DNA of 64,000 bases, from the NCBI GenBank assembly GCA_019049505.1, contig CM032448.1, positions 11,007,073 to 11,071,072 on the forward strand, given 5' to 3'. A program made the position numbers and the translations under genes. Positions 44,301-55,365 of the stretch are shown here, in pieces (position 1 is the stretch's first letter; every line of letters starts with the position of its first letter). The notes under the pieces were generated by a model. The model searched no databases. It was not told the origin of the DNA and was given only the letters and a program-made list of their open reading frames with translations. The stretch comes from Pachyrhynchus sulphureomaculatus (taxonomy: Eukaryota > Arthropoda > Insecta > Coleoptera > Curculionidae).

Positions 44301-44500
44301 TTTATCGTCAATGCTCATCTCCCTATGCTACCTATCGTAATAAAAAATAGCCTATAACTTGGTAAGAGAACATATGGTAAGTTTAAAAAAATAAAAGTAC
44401 GGTAAATCGGAATAAGTGGTTCTCCAGTGATACTCGCACTAACCGGACAGACAGACAGATCAGACCAAAGAGACGTTAGCATTTCTATCTATTTTATTGA
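41390..44500 (-). mobile_element. Helitron-like array 3, split by an RTE LINE
   Basis: CTAG with the GC-rich palindrome (CGCGGCTCCGCTCGCG) at 41390-41421 marks the tail. Heads on the minus strand resume at about 43216 and recur (about 43320, 43440, 43605, 43905, 44060, 44190 and 44490). The last ends TTTATTGA at 44500 in degraded form. No GATAA minisatellite is seen, perhaps lost at the LINE insertion. The array sits within the 3' UTR of the Penelope-like element (41308-41389 and 44501-44635). Confidence 0.7.
41455..43215 (-). pseudogene. RTE-like LINE, RT region to 3' end, broken (RTE-2)
   Basis: 5'-truncated near 43215. Minus strand: GEYQCGFRKNRSVTDQIF near 42690, LVFVDFREAYDSINREGLYK (catalytic D) near 42580, RGLRQGIQCRH (expected RQGDPMS) near 42390. 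The YADD box is damaged near 42300. Then LKINEEKTKYMEITKKK and YLGVTITESGQERAEI, TVTYGCES, and ALRRIYGG with a frame change. The end includes GRPRCTW and HWEKLKGDKKKWRQ near 41560. At least six frame breaks. It sits inside the Helitron-like array. Confidence 0.82.
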
Positions 44501-44640
44501 TGTAAAACATTAAACCTAAAACTTGCCAGTGTAAAATGTAGAACTGAAGAAGCTGCATCGACAAGCGAAAAACGCGTCATCGGCAATTTTAAATAAACCA
44601 GTGGACATTGACTAATAAACTGTTCTTTTTTTATATATAT
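44501..44640 (+). repeat. Penelope-like 3' UTR, part right of the array
   Basis: Contains GAAGAAGCTGCATCGACAAG, then CGAAAAACGCGTCATCGG and AATAAACCAGTGGACATTG. It shares the tail motif of 16545 and 25925. Confidence 0.55.
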
Positions 44641-45544
44641 AAAATTGAATTTCCATCAATGTAGAACAGCTACAACCATCCGAAAATTTTCAACTGATAA
44701 GGTTATAGCGTAATTCTGTTTAACTAAAATGTTGAACCATACTATTGATAAGCCGATTTTAATCGAATAATAACAACAAAGTAAAAAGGAAATGGTAAAA
44801 TAGAGAGAGTATTCGAGAGTAGAACACGGCTTTCAATTTAGTTTTGTTGTGACAATCCTTTCCATTCGCCGCACCACCCCGTGGATTTTCTGTAAATCTC
44901 TATTATCAAGAAAGTAAACTGATGGTTCTACTCGGTTTTATTTCGGTATCAATATTACTTTAGATTCAGAGTTTTACGCGATTATTTTATGTTTAAAGTG
45001 AAGTTTCGGAAAAATACAGGATTATTTAACATATTACTTTGTAAAAAGGATTTGTTTTTCTGCAGGTATGGGGGGGTATCAATTTTTTACTGTTAATAAT
45101 CTATAGGGAAAACACGACTGGTTCGATGTTGTCCAATTGTGCTCTCTGTAAGAAAATGGTGTTGGTTCTAAAATGTTCTCGAACGTTATAGTTAGAAGAA
45201 ACCGATTATGGTATCCTTTCGTGCTGATAGGTTATAGTTGGTAGGTACGGAGTACAAATCCCTAGCATCGCTACATGACAAGTTTTAGCGTCGGATCCTC
45301 TTTGGTGATGTTCCTAATATATACCAAAAACGGGCAGCATGTGTGCCTGAAATTTTCTGTTAAAGTCGGGAAAGGTTGCTCCTAATAAAGTGCCCTCAAG
45401 AGCCTTTAAATTTAATAAATCTCTCGAAACGAAATCCAATTACTGGGAATTACTTTCATAGAAACTTTCTACTCTAGATTGTAAGGTTTCATAAGGTATA
45501 TTAATAAGTTTTACTTACCGAATTATGTTACTTTATATTTTTAC
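44641..45544. other. Unassigned sequence
   Basis: About 900 bp without a recognisable gene or repeat. It falls in the region where indel-like errors are frequent, so ORFs may be hidden. Confidence 0.4.
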
Positions 45545-45615
45545 GTAGCCGCCCGTGGGCTAGTAACTTGCGTGTGGTGCAGAAGGTCTCAGTTGCAATA
45601 CCGGCAGGGTCGATA
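45545..45615 (+). repeat. tRNA-like SINE head, tentative
   Basis: GCCGCCCGTGGGCTAGTAAC resembles a tRNA A box region and CAGTTGCAATACCGGCAGGG resembles a B box with one extra base. The length and spacing fit a tRNA-derived SINE head. No SINE tail was identified and the local sequence quality is poor. Confidence 0.35.
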
Positions 45616-45970
45616 TAATCATTTATTAATTTATTCTAGTATATTTGGTCTGGCCAGTATTAGCCTATCCCAAAATATAGGACATGGAAAGTTTACGTTT
45701 TAGTGAGCAATATAAAAATTCTGGACCTTTTGTTTATTGGATAGGTTGCCGAGATGGACTTAAGAATTGTATTCAGTAATGCAAATTAAATAAATTTATA
45801 AGTGTTGGTTGGAGATGTTTATTTATAGATGCATGTAAAAAACAAAAGGGATAAGAAGTTTAAGAAAAATTACAGTTTGGATGAATGGGGTTTATGTTAT
45901 GAATATTTCTGGGATAATATTGAAATTTAATAGTAAAAAACTTTAATTTTAATAAAAAAATATTCGTATA
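45616..45970. other. Unassigned sequence
   Basis: AT-rich, possibly the body of the SINE-like unit. Nothing else recognised. Confidence 0.35.
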
Positions 45971-46637
45971 TCTATAAATATATCTAAAATGTAAAACGTT
46001 CTCTCTGTCTGTCAGTCTGTCTGTCTGTCCGGTTATGTGCGCTGATCCACTGGACAACACCACTTATTCGATTTTCGTACCTTTTTATTTTTTAAAACAT
46101 ACATAATGATTCTCTGGCCAGGTTTTATAGGGCTATATTTTATTACGATAGGTAGCATAAGGAATGAGCAGCAGTGACGTAAATTAATGAATGAAGTCGG
46201 GAAAAACAAAAAAGTCTGCCGCTAGCGCGTTCCTTTGCAATACACAGCCTACAAAAACATGAAATATGGGAATACAATACATATGATGTAGCAGAAGAAT
46301 ATCTAGAAATCTATTATATATATAAAAATGCAATGTCTCTCTCTCTGCGTCTGTCTGTTCCTTTAGGGCGTTTATCAACGCAAGAACCTCTTATCCGATT
46401 TAACCTGGTCTTTTTTTCAATTCATTACATTATATTCTTTGGCCATCCAGCAATTTATATAAAATAATAATAATGAATATAAATAATCTATATTTTTGTT
46501 ATTATTATAGAAATCCAACGTCTCTCTGATCTGGTCATGTCCTGTCTGTTCCGTTATGCGCTTATAATTCCTATATTCGATAATCCCTCGAGAACCACTT
46601 ATCCGATTATACACGTAATTTTATTAAATTCATACAT

Positions 46638-46662
46638 AGCGGGGGGGGTGGGGGGGGGGGGG
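46638..46662. repeat. Aberrant G homopolymer tract
   Basis: Runs of eight and fourteen G separated by a T, in the middle of a Helitron-like head that has no G run elsewhere. Probably a sequencing or assembly error. Confidence 0.7.
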
Positions 46663-47699
46663 GTTCTCCGGGTTCTTCTCCTCTGACCAGGTTATTGATA
46701 TATATTTTTATCACATTCTATAATATATATAAATTGCAACATATATCGTCATCTCTGCAAATCTCCTGCCTGTCTGTCTGTACTGTCCGTTAGTGCGTCT
46801 TATCAATCACTGGAGAACCCACTTATCCGATTTCGATCGTACTTATTTTTTTTTTTTAAAAAACATAACATTTGTTCTCGCATATGGTTTCTCCGGCCAG
46901 GTAATATAGGGCTATATTTTAATTACGATAGGTAGCATAAGGAAATGAGCAGTTATACGATAATAGTGAATGAAATCGAAAAAAAGTTTTGGCCGCTAGC
47001 GCGTTCTCTTGCAATACACAGTCTAAACCATTAAATATTGGAACAATATTATGTAGCAGAGAATATCTATAATCTATAATATATATAAAATGCAATCCTC
47101 TCTCTGGGTCTGTCAGTTCTGTAGGTGTTCTGTCCATTAGTAGCGTTTATCACGCGAGAACCACTTATTCGATTTACAATGTCTTTTTTTTAACTTTCAT
47201 ACATATATTTCTTTGGCCGAGTTATATAATAATAATAATCTATAAATCTATAACTATATATAATAAATTTCTGTCTGTCTCTCTGTCTGTCTGTCTGCCG
47301 TTAGTGTTGCTTAGCACTGGAGAACCACTTATCCGATTTACGTGCTTATTTTTTTCTGATTAGGCGACTCACCGTGAACGTATGTTCTCTGGCCAGGTTA
47401 TAGGATATATTTTATTACGTTTATGGTGACCATAAGGAATTAAGCCATGTGACGATAATAGTGAATCAAGTACGGATGTTTGCCGCTAGAGCGGGGTGGC
47501 GTTCTCTTGCAATACACTGCCTAAAGCATTAAAAATGGGAACAATATCAATGTAGCAACGACTATAATATCTATAAAATGTAACGTCTCTCTGTCTGTCT
47601 GTCTGTTCGTTAGTGCGCATATCACTCACTCGAGAACCACTTTAGTCCGAATTTATGGTGTTTTCTATAAATTTATAACATATGTTTCTATATAATACG

Positions 47700-48055
47700 A
47701 TATAAGCCTAGATAATGGAGAGATAAGGTGAGCATAATTGGGATTTAAGGAGAAATAATGGGAGATACGTCGAGAATAAGCCTCGATAATGGGAGACATA
47801 AGGTGAGATAATGGGAACATAAGTAATAAATAATGGGAGAAAAGGAGAAATAATGGGGAGATAATCAGAGGATAAGTCCAAGATAATGAGAGTTATGGTT
47901 GAGAATAATGGGAGATCAGGATAAATACTGGGAGATTACGTAGGAAATAATGCGAGATGTGCAGAGGAAGCCTAGTTAGATAATGGAAATTATGTAGAGA
48001 TAAGGGAGATAAGGAGAAATATTGGGAGATAAGGTGAAATAAGGGGTGATATTTT
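47700..48055 (+). repeat. GATAA-rich minisatellite of array 4
   Basis: Same unit as at 3010-4075, with many single-base insertions. Confidence 0.8.
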
Positions 48056-48229
48056 CTTTATTACGTGGGGTAACATACGGAAATAAGCAGTGGACGATAG
48101 TAGTGAATCAAGTCACAACGAGCGGAACCGCAGGCCGGTAGTAAATTTATAAAATTAAAAATTACCTAAAGTAAATTTGTTCAGTTTCATCACGTTCTGC
48201 ATTATTTTAGAACGCGTCAGCACACATTA

Positions 48230-48995
48230 ACTCATAAGCAGTGGACTGGTCGATAGTTGTTTGGAAAGTTATCTTGCCTTTTTAGGGTATCGGCTGAACC
48301 TGTGGCGCATTTCAAACAGGAAGGAAATATTTTTTTTTTCTGTAGGATAGGTCAGAAAAACTGATGTTAGTTACGTTCGCCACAGTTTCTGGGAACTATG
48401 GCAGGTATTCCGTTCAGCGCCAGGAAGGTTTTTTGGTTGTCTAGCTTCATTAAAATAGGGTTTTAATGATTACGCTTGTCTGAAGGACAAATAGCGGGCA
48501 GACAAATTGACTGCCACGATGGGAATAGTAGTGGGAATTGTTTGTGTTTCCTTAGGCTGCTTATCGACAGTTAAGATTGTGAAGCAAAGGAGTTTCAGCC
48601 AACAAGTTCGCTCTATGTGTGTGTGTAGTTGTTGCAATAGAATCATTTGGCCGTGTGATGGGTGGTATAGTGGGATTGGTGGATTTTTGACTAACCGCCT
48701 AAGCGGACTGACCAAAAGGACCTAGACATTTTGAGGCAAGCAAAGAATTCGGTTTCTAATTCGTTGATTGTATGCTTCCTTGATTTCACGATAATTTTTT
48801 TGCTCTGTACCGGGCACGAACAAGGGGGTTTTATGATTTATGTCGTTAGGTTTTTACGCATTGTCGGTAGGCAAGATGTGTATAGAAGTTTCCAAGTATT
48901 TCGAATCAAACCAAAGTTTGCGATTGGAAAGGCATCATTTCTTCGAAAAAAGAATGTATGTGTCCATTTTTATTTATTAAACAAATACTTGATGT
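48230..48995 (-). pseudogene. CR1/Jockey-like LINE fragment with dense indels, cut by the gap
   Basis: Minus-strand counterpart of about 53610-54290 in the long CR1 copy: the same blocks appear in order, from TTGCCTTTTTAGGGTATCGG through GTCTAGCTTCATTAAAAT and CCAACAAGTTCGCTCTATG to GAAAGGCATCATTTCTTCG. Extra bases occur every 10-30 nt, so no frame stays open. Encodes the region between endonuclease and RT. It runs into the assembly gap at its 5' side. Confidence 0.8.
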
Positions 48996-49095
48996 NNNNN
49001 NNNNNNNNNNNNNNNNNNNNNNNNNNNNNNNNNNNNNNNNNNNNNNNNNNNNNNNNNNNNNNNNNNNNNNNNNNNNNNNNNNNNNNNNNNNNNNN
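48996..49095. other. Assembly gap, exactly 100 N
   Basis: Round-length run of N, usually a scaffold gap of unknown size. The CR1 piece on the left and the RTE tail on the right are unrelated, so at least one element end is missing. Confidence 0.99.
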
Positions 49096-50345
49096 TCCCC
49101 GTTACTACAAGCTTTTCCATGGCATTCACTTTCCTCATAATGTGACCAGAATATTTTTAGGTACTGTCTATTAATTCCATTTGAAAGTCGGTTATTTATG
49201 CCAAGCTCTTCAAGAACAGATACATTAGTACGATGTTCGGTATATGATACTTCTGAGGATTCTTCGATATGCCCACATCTCAAACGCATCGATTCGTCTT
49301 TTATCAGCTTGCTTAATGGTTCGTATTTTCGATGCGTAAGTTGCTGTAGAGCAATTTTAACTTTGTATTTTTTGTGACAGCTAGATCTTTCCAGACCTTA
49401 GTGAATTTAATGGTCGAGCTTCTAGCCATTGCCAAAGGTCTTCTTACTTTCGCTTTACAACCACCACTGTTAGTTATGAGGGATCCCAAATACTTGAAAT
49501 GATCTACAACAGTGAAACCCGCAATTTTATTTGTGTGTGACAGATCTTCATTACGACTAACAATCATTACTTTGGTCTTCGCTCTATTAATTGTCAATCC
49601 TAGTGATTTCCAGGCGCTCCATAATTGATTCTAGGTCTTGTATTAAAGTTATAAGTATAACAGTATAATCCGAATATCTAAGGTTATTTCGCTTTTTCCG
49701 CGGATTGTCACACCCCCATTCAAGCCATCTAAAACAGAACTCATTATATGATCACTATATATGTTAAAAAGTAAAGGTGACAGAATACAGCTCTATCTGA
49801 CGCCAGCTAAGGGGATCGGAAAAAAAATAATTATTCAGTTTAATTCTGCCATTTGTGTTCTCATACAAGGATCGGATTAGGTTTATAAGATGTATAGGTG
49901 TTCCCATGCTGATTCGAATCGACCAGAGTTTGTTCCATTGTATGCAGTCCAAAGCCTTAGAGTAGTCTATAAAACAAATATACGTTGGTATTTGGAATTC
50001 CCTGACTTTTTCTATTATCTAGGGTATGTTGAGAATTTATTCTCTATTTCCTCTCCCTGGAATGAAGCCTGTTTGTTCGGTAGTTATTTGCAGCAGTAGA
50101 AGAGTTTTGAATCTTTCATTTAGGATCCAGAGAAACACACTTAGCAGCGTGTGACACTGGAGCGATTGTTCTCTAGTTGCTGCAATCCAAAGGGGATCCT
50201 TTCTTATTCAAAGGTGTAAATGCAACTTCGCACCAGTCTTTCGGCCATCTTCCAGCCTTCCATACTTAATTACACAGTTGATGTGGCATAGTCATGGCGG
50301 TTTCTCCCATCATCTTTATCATTATTTCCGCAGTGATCTCGTTAG
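49096..50345 (-). pseudogene. RTE LINE (RTE-1), RT and C-terminus
   Basis: Minus strand, continuing from 51984-52233. Near 50330 it reads NEITAEIMIKMMGETA, then LCN, VWKAGRWPKDWCEVAFTPL and KKGSPLDCSN. Later come MDCIQWNKLWSIRISMGTP and LIRSLYENTNGRIKLNNYFF near 49850, then TINRAKTKVMIVSR and FKYLGSLIT near 49520. At the end it reads INRQYLKIF...HYEESECHGKA next to the gap. Many stops. Typical RTE-clade protein order. The 3' end is lost in the gap. Confidence 0.85.
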
Positions 50346-51983
50346 TTTTTTTTTTATGAGACTAGCATACGTGCTGCAGGGAAGTCCCTAAAGCGCTCCA
50401 GGAACGGCATGTGTACGGAAAAAGCGATTTACGTTGTTCTTGAATGAAATCCATGAAAATACTTGTAGAACAGACTCAAGTTACCAACCGTTCTTCGATG
50501 TACCAGCAAATCAAAACCGCCGGTCAGTTCCGGGTCTCCAATCAGACGAACAGCTCTTCTCTGAACAGAATCCAACAAATGCAGTGTATGTTTGGGAGCG
50601 GAGCCCCAAACATAGGAGCAGTATTCCATAATTGGTCGAGCTTTGTAAAGAAGTAACAGTTGTTGTGGAGTGTAAAGCTTTCTGATTTGAAATAATATTC
50701 CCAACTTTTGCGAAGCTCTCATTGCTATGCCTGTATCATGTTCATGCCAGGACATATTTGCTCCCAAACTAACGCCAAACAAATTGAGCGACGATGCTAG
50801 GGGAATGGAGTGCCCCGACATAACTGTCGGGTTCAGCAACGTTAACTTTTTTAGAAAAAACTGTCGCCTGGGTTTTTGTAGCGTTAAATTCCACTTGGTT
50901 ACTGTCACCCCAAGATAAAATTTCTTCCAGGTTTTTGTTAAGTTGAACGACCTCCTGCAGTCTGCGGATATTCGCCTGAGCAGCCGATGTCCGAGCATTC
51001 AAAGTGAATGGAGAGACAAGCGTACTGTCATCTGCAAAGCTGTAGATTGAATTCCCGGTCTTTTCCAGCAGATCGTTAATGTAAATGAGAAAGAGAGTAG
51101 GATACAGTATGGGGCCTTGGGGCACACCGGCGTTGATAAAGACGGTATTGGAAAGAAATCCGTCGACCGCCACTCGTAAAGAATGCTCTCTGAGGCAACA
51201 TGAGAGCCAGAAACAGAACTTTTCAGACACACCACAAGAGCGTAGCTTAGCCAACAGTCCATCGTGCCAAACACGGTCAAATGCCTTGAATATGTCAAGA
51301 GCAACCGCTCGAGATTCTCCAAAGTGTTCAATTGCGTTGTTCCAAACATGTGTTACATAAGTCAGAAGATCTCCTGTTGATCTATGTTTACGAAAGCCAT
51401 ATTGGTGATCGGTAATAATATTGAATCGTTCAAGATATTTTAGAAGATGCTGATTGATAACCTTTTCCATGACTTTCGATAGTATTGAAAGCAGTGCGAC
51501 TGGTCGGTAGTTATTTGGCAAGGTCTTCTTGCCTTTTTTAGGTATCGGCTGAACCGTGGCACATTTCCAGCAGGATGGAAATATTCCCTTTCTGTAGGAT
51601 AGGTTAAAAAGTCTACAGAAAACTGGTGTTAGTTCCCTTGCACAGTTTTTGAGAACTATGGTAGGTATTCCGTCAGCGCCAGAAGCCTTTTTGGTGTCTA
51701 GCTTCATTAAAATGCGCTTTATGATACGCTGTCTGAAGACAACATCGGGCAGCTTTGATTGCAATATGGGAATAGTAGGTGGTGTTTTTTCCTTGGAAAT
51801 CGACAGTAGAATGTGAAGCAAAGAGTTCAGCCAACAAGTTCGCTCTATCAACAGGTGTGGTTGCAATGGAATTATCTGGCCGTGTGAGTGGTAGTATGGT
51901 GGATTTGGTGAAATTTTGACCAACTGCCTTAGCGGCTGCCCAAAAGGACCTAGAATTATTGGAACAAGCGAGAAGTTTGTTTC
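50346..51983 (-). pseudogene. CR1/Jockey-like LINE copy B, 5'-truncated
   Basis: From the linker (51983) to the poly-A end (T run at 50346). A long open stretch, 51923-50769, has KRILMKLDTKKASGADGIP, NNYRPVALLSILSKVMEKV, HQYGFRKHRSTGDLLTYVTH, LDIFKAFDRVWHDGLLAKL, AGVPQGPILYPTLFLIYIND and SFADDSTLVSP. After a frame slip near 50800 the thumb part follows (ANMSWHEHDTGIAMRASQKL). A deletion near 50455 removes about 150 bp of the C-terminus compared with copy A. Inserted into the RTE-1 element; CGTTAG (50340-50345) and CGTCAG (51983-51988) look like the target duplication with one change. Confidence 0.9.
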
Positions 51984-52233
51984 GTCAGTACCTGCTGCTT
52001 TTCTAGTCTTTAACCTTTAAATAGCCTTTCTGACTTCAGACTTATGAATACATGGCTCTTATTCTTCTGTGTTTTCTTTGTCGACACTGCAGTCACTTAC
52101 TAATTGCCACAAAAAGTTCTTTCCAAATGTCAATGATTCCAGGCATGTCGGCGATATGTATTTTACCTTTTCATAAAGTTCTTGTAGTCGATTGTTCGTA
52201 GCATGTTGTTCTGCTCCTGACATATTTTTTTTG
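51984..52233 (-). pseudogene. RTE-1, middle segment between the two CR1 insertions
   Basis: Minus strand reads SEVRKAI, a stop, RLKTRKAAGTD at its 3' side, which is the RTE box before the RT domain. It joins directly to (N)EITAE at 50345. Its other end adjoins the poly-A of CR1 copy A. Confidence 0.75.
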
Positions 52234-55200
52234 TTTTTTTTTTTTATGGGTCTAGCACACGTGCTACAGGGAAGTCCCTAAAGCGCTACAGGAGCGACAC
52301 GTGTGCGGAGAAAGCGATTCACGTTGTTCTTGAATCGCTGTAGATTGTACTCGATGGGAAACACAGTCCTGGGTAAACCATTCCAAAGGTATGATGTTCT
52401 CCATATAAAAGACTGCTTGAAAAGCGTTGTACGAGGAGTAACAAGCTGAACCTCATACGGATGTGAAGCATTAGCGCGACGCGTACCTCTAATATGCACC
52501 GCTCTGGGAGGAATTAAACGGGCCACATCCTTCGAACACTTTCCATGAAAGTACTTGTAGAATAGGCTCAAGTCGCCAACCGTTCTTCGATGTTCCAGCG
52601 AATCAAGGCCGTCGGTCAGTTCCGGGTGTCCAATCAGACGAACAGCTCTTCTCTGAATAGAATCCAACAAATGCAGTGTATGTTTGGGAGCGGAGCTCCA
52701 AACATGGGAGCAGTATTCCATAGTTGGTCGAATTTGAGCTTTGTAAAGAATTAACAGTTGTTGTGGAGTGTAAAGCTTTCTGGTTCGAAACAATATTCCC
52801 AACTTTTGAGAAGCTCTTCTTGCTATGCCTGCAACATGTTCATGCCAGGACATATTTGCTCCCAAATTAACGCCTAACAGATTGAGTGACGATGTTAGAG
52901 AGATGGAGCGCCCCGACATAACTATGTCGGGTTCTGCAACGTTAACTTTTTTAGAAAAAACTGCCGCCTGGGTTTTTGTAGCGTTAAATTCCACTTGGTT
53001 ACTGTCACCCCAAGATAGAATTTCTTCCAGGTCTTTGTTAAGTTGAATGACTTCCTGCTGTCTGCGGATATTCGTCTGAGTAGTCGATGTCCGAGCGTTC
53101 AAAGTGAATGAAGAGATAAGTGTACTGTCATCTGCAAAGCTGTAGATTGGATTCTCGGTCTTTTCTAGCAGATCGTTAATATAAATGAGGAAGAGAGTAG
53201 GAGACAGTATGGAACCTTGGGGCACACCGGCGTTGATAGTGAAGGTGTTAGAAAGAAATCCGTCAACTGCCACTCGTAAAGAACGCTCTCTGAGGAAACA
53301 TGAGAGCCACAAACAGAACTTTTCAGACATACCACAAGAACGTAGCTTAGCCAACAGCCCATCGTGCCAAACACGGTCAAATGCCTTGGATATGTCAAGA
53401 GCAACCGCTCGAGATTCTCCAAAGTGTTCAATTGCGTTGTTCCAAATATGTGTTACATAAGTCAGAAGATCTCCTGTTGATCTATTTTTACGAAAGCCAT
53501 ATTGGTGATCACTAATAATGTTGAATCCTTCAAGATATTTTAGAAGATGCTGATTGATAGCCTTTTCCATGACTTTCGATATTATTGAGAGTAGTGCGAT
53601 TGGTCGGTAGTTATTTGGCAAGGTCTTCTTGCCTTTTTTAGGTATCGGCTGAACTGTGGCACATTTCCAGCAGGAAGGAAATATTCCCTTTCTGTAGGAT
53701 AGGTTGAAAAGTCTACAGAAAACTGGTGTTAGTTCCCTCGCACAGTTCTTGAGAACTATGGCAGGTATTCCGTCATCTCCTGAAGCCTTTTTGGTGTCTA
53801 GCTTCATCAAAATACGTTTTATGATACGCTGTCTGAAGACAATATCGGGCATCCTTGACTGCACTATGGGAATAGTAGATGGTGTTTTTCCTTGGAAATC
53901 GACAGTAGAATGTGAAGCAAAGAGGTCAGCCAACAAGTTCGCTTTCTTAACAGGTGTCGTTGCAATAGAATTATCTGGCCGTGTGAGCGGTGGTATGGTG
54001 GATTTGGTGAAATTTTGACTAACTGCCTTAGCGACTGACCAAAAGGACCCGGAATCGCCGGGACAAGCGAGAAGTTTGTTTCTAATCCGTTGATTGTGTA
54101 CCTCCTTGGTTTCGTCGATAATTTCTTTGCATCTGTTCCTGGCACGAACAAAGATGTTACGATTTATGGTGTTAGGAAGTTCACGCCACTGTCGGTATGC
54201 AAGATGTTTAAAAGCAACAGCTTCTTTGCATTTTAGGTCAAACCAAGGCTTGCCGTTGGAAGGGCATTTCTTCGAAAAAGGGATACCATACCGGCCAAAA
54301 TAACATCGGAAACCTCCCTGGCGCAGTCAGATGGGTCGTCGGATCGAAAACAAACGTCCAACCAAGGGAAAGTTCGAAAATATTTCATGAGATCTTCCCA
54401 TTTAGCAGATTTGTAGTGCCAAATCTTGCGCGGTTTGGGCGCCTCTCTGTCACTGATTGGTAGAATACTCGATGTCGAAAGTAGTTTATGGTCGGAAGAA
54501 CCTAACGGTGGATTTACGCTGACCGTGTAAATCTCCGGATTGGTGGTTAAAAACAGATCAAGAAGACTGGCGAACTCTCCGTCTCGATCAGGGATCCGTG
54601 TTGGGTTCATCAATAAGCTGAGTCAAGCCACAACTGATTGAAAATGATTCGGCTTCACGACCTTGTTCGTCGGTAGTATTTGAATATTTAAGCCAGTTGA
54701 TGTTGTGGACATTAAAGTCGCCCAGGATGGCAATTTCGGCATTTGGATAGTTAATTTGTAAATGATCTATGGTGTCTGCAAGAGAAGCGAAAAGTGTTCT
54801 AAAGTTTGTATCACTTGGTGGTCGATAGAGGATACAGACGAACCTTGTGGTTGGTTGAGTCGTTATTTTTAACCACATAACATCAAAGTTTGGGGGCTCC
54901 AGAGCCTCTTCTCGTTGGCAAGAGAGGTCGCTTCTGACATAAAGACAGATTCCAAAGTTACGCCTAAATCGGGAATAGAAATCGTACCCAGGATAAAGAT
55001 AGTTTACTGTGCTGGTCGATGAACTGACCTTAGTTTCACAGAGAGCGAGTACATGAGGTTTATTTGATTGCAGGTGTTGGTGCACTGAATTTATGTTCGA
55101 ATTTAAACCTCGTATGTTACAAAAATCCATTTTGAAATTCTGTTCTCTGCATGTCGACGCCCCTGAACCAGCCCCCACCCGGAGATCCGAACGGGGGGCT

Positions 55201-55365
55201 ATTTTACCTCCGGAATTTTTTGTATCCAGGTGCCTCATCATGCTATTTGGTCCCACAGTCCGGGACATCGGCACAGCCACGAAACGTTAAGCAACTTCAC
55301 GCAGCTTAAGCCGATGCGATGGTATCACACCGGGCGATGCTGGTGGGATCTGGGCATCTACCATC
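52234..55365 (-). mobile_element. CR1/Jockey-like LINE copy A, longest copy (~3.1 kb)
   Basis: Poly-A end (T run at about 52234-52246, then ATGGGTCTAGCACACGTGC) to a 5' border near 55365, where RTE-1 coding sequence (NAYLNNISRW) starts again. Holds endonuclease and RT. It shows the family's 3' end GTAGCGCTTTAGGGACTTCC (as minus strand). It interrupts RTE-1. Confidence 0.9.
52278..55280 (-). pseudogene. CR1/Jockey-like endonuclease-reverse transcriptase, two frameshifts
   Basis: Start MAVPMSRTVGPNSMMRHL at 55280. The apurinic-type endonuclease has FCNIRGLNSNINS, ALCETKVSS, CILYRPPSD, ILGDFNVHNINWLKYSN. A frameshift near 54605 leads to TRIPDRDGEFASLLDLFL and GSSDHKLLS (last endonuclease box). 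A second near 54290 leads to the linker and RT, which is then open to TAA at 52278 (about 670 codons). The RT has KKASGDDGIP, NNYRPIALLSIISKVMEK, HQYGFRKNRSTGDLL, LDISKAFDRVWHDG, VPQGSILSPTLFLIYIND, SFADDSTLISS, ASQKLGILFRTRKLYTPQQL and a C-terminus RFLRTRVAPVAL. The RT half is intact; a first ORF (gag-like) was not found. It is the best reference for the other copies here. Confidence 0.92.

Larger units (their letters stand above)
45971..48141 (+). mobile_element. Helitron-like array 4 (low-quality sequence)
   Basis: TCTATAAATATATCTAAAAT at 45971, further heads near 46310, 46485, 46720, 47075, 47250 and 47560, a GATAA minisatellite (47700-48055), and a tail AGCGGAACCGCAGGCCGGTAG where the expected CTAG reads GTAG. 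Unit order matches arrays 1 and 2, but almost every block carries one or two extra bases (for example TCTGATCTGGTCATGTCCTG in place of a CTGT run). Confidence 0.68.

Noticed and set aside
45547..45612. A real tRNA gene
   Set aside because: No acceptor stem pairing could be found, the B box has an extra base, and the context is repeat DNA; kept only as a tentative SINE head.
50434..53460. Plus-strand frames of 60-90 codons over the CR1 copies
   Set aside because: Antisense shadows of the RT reading frame, recurring at the same place in each copy.
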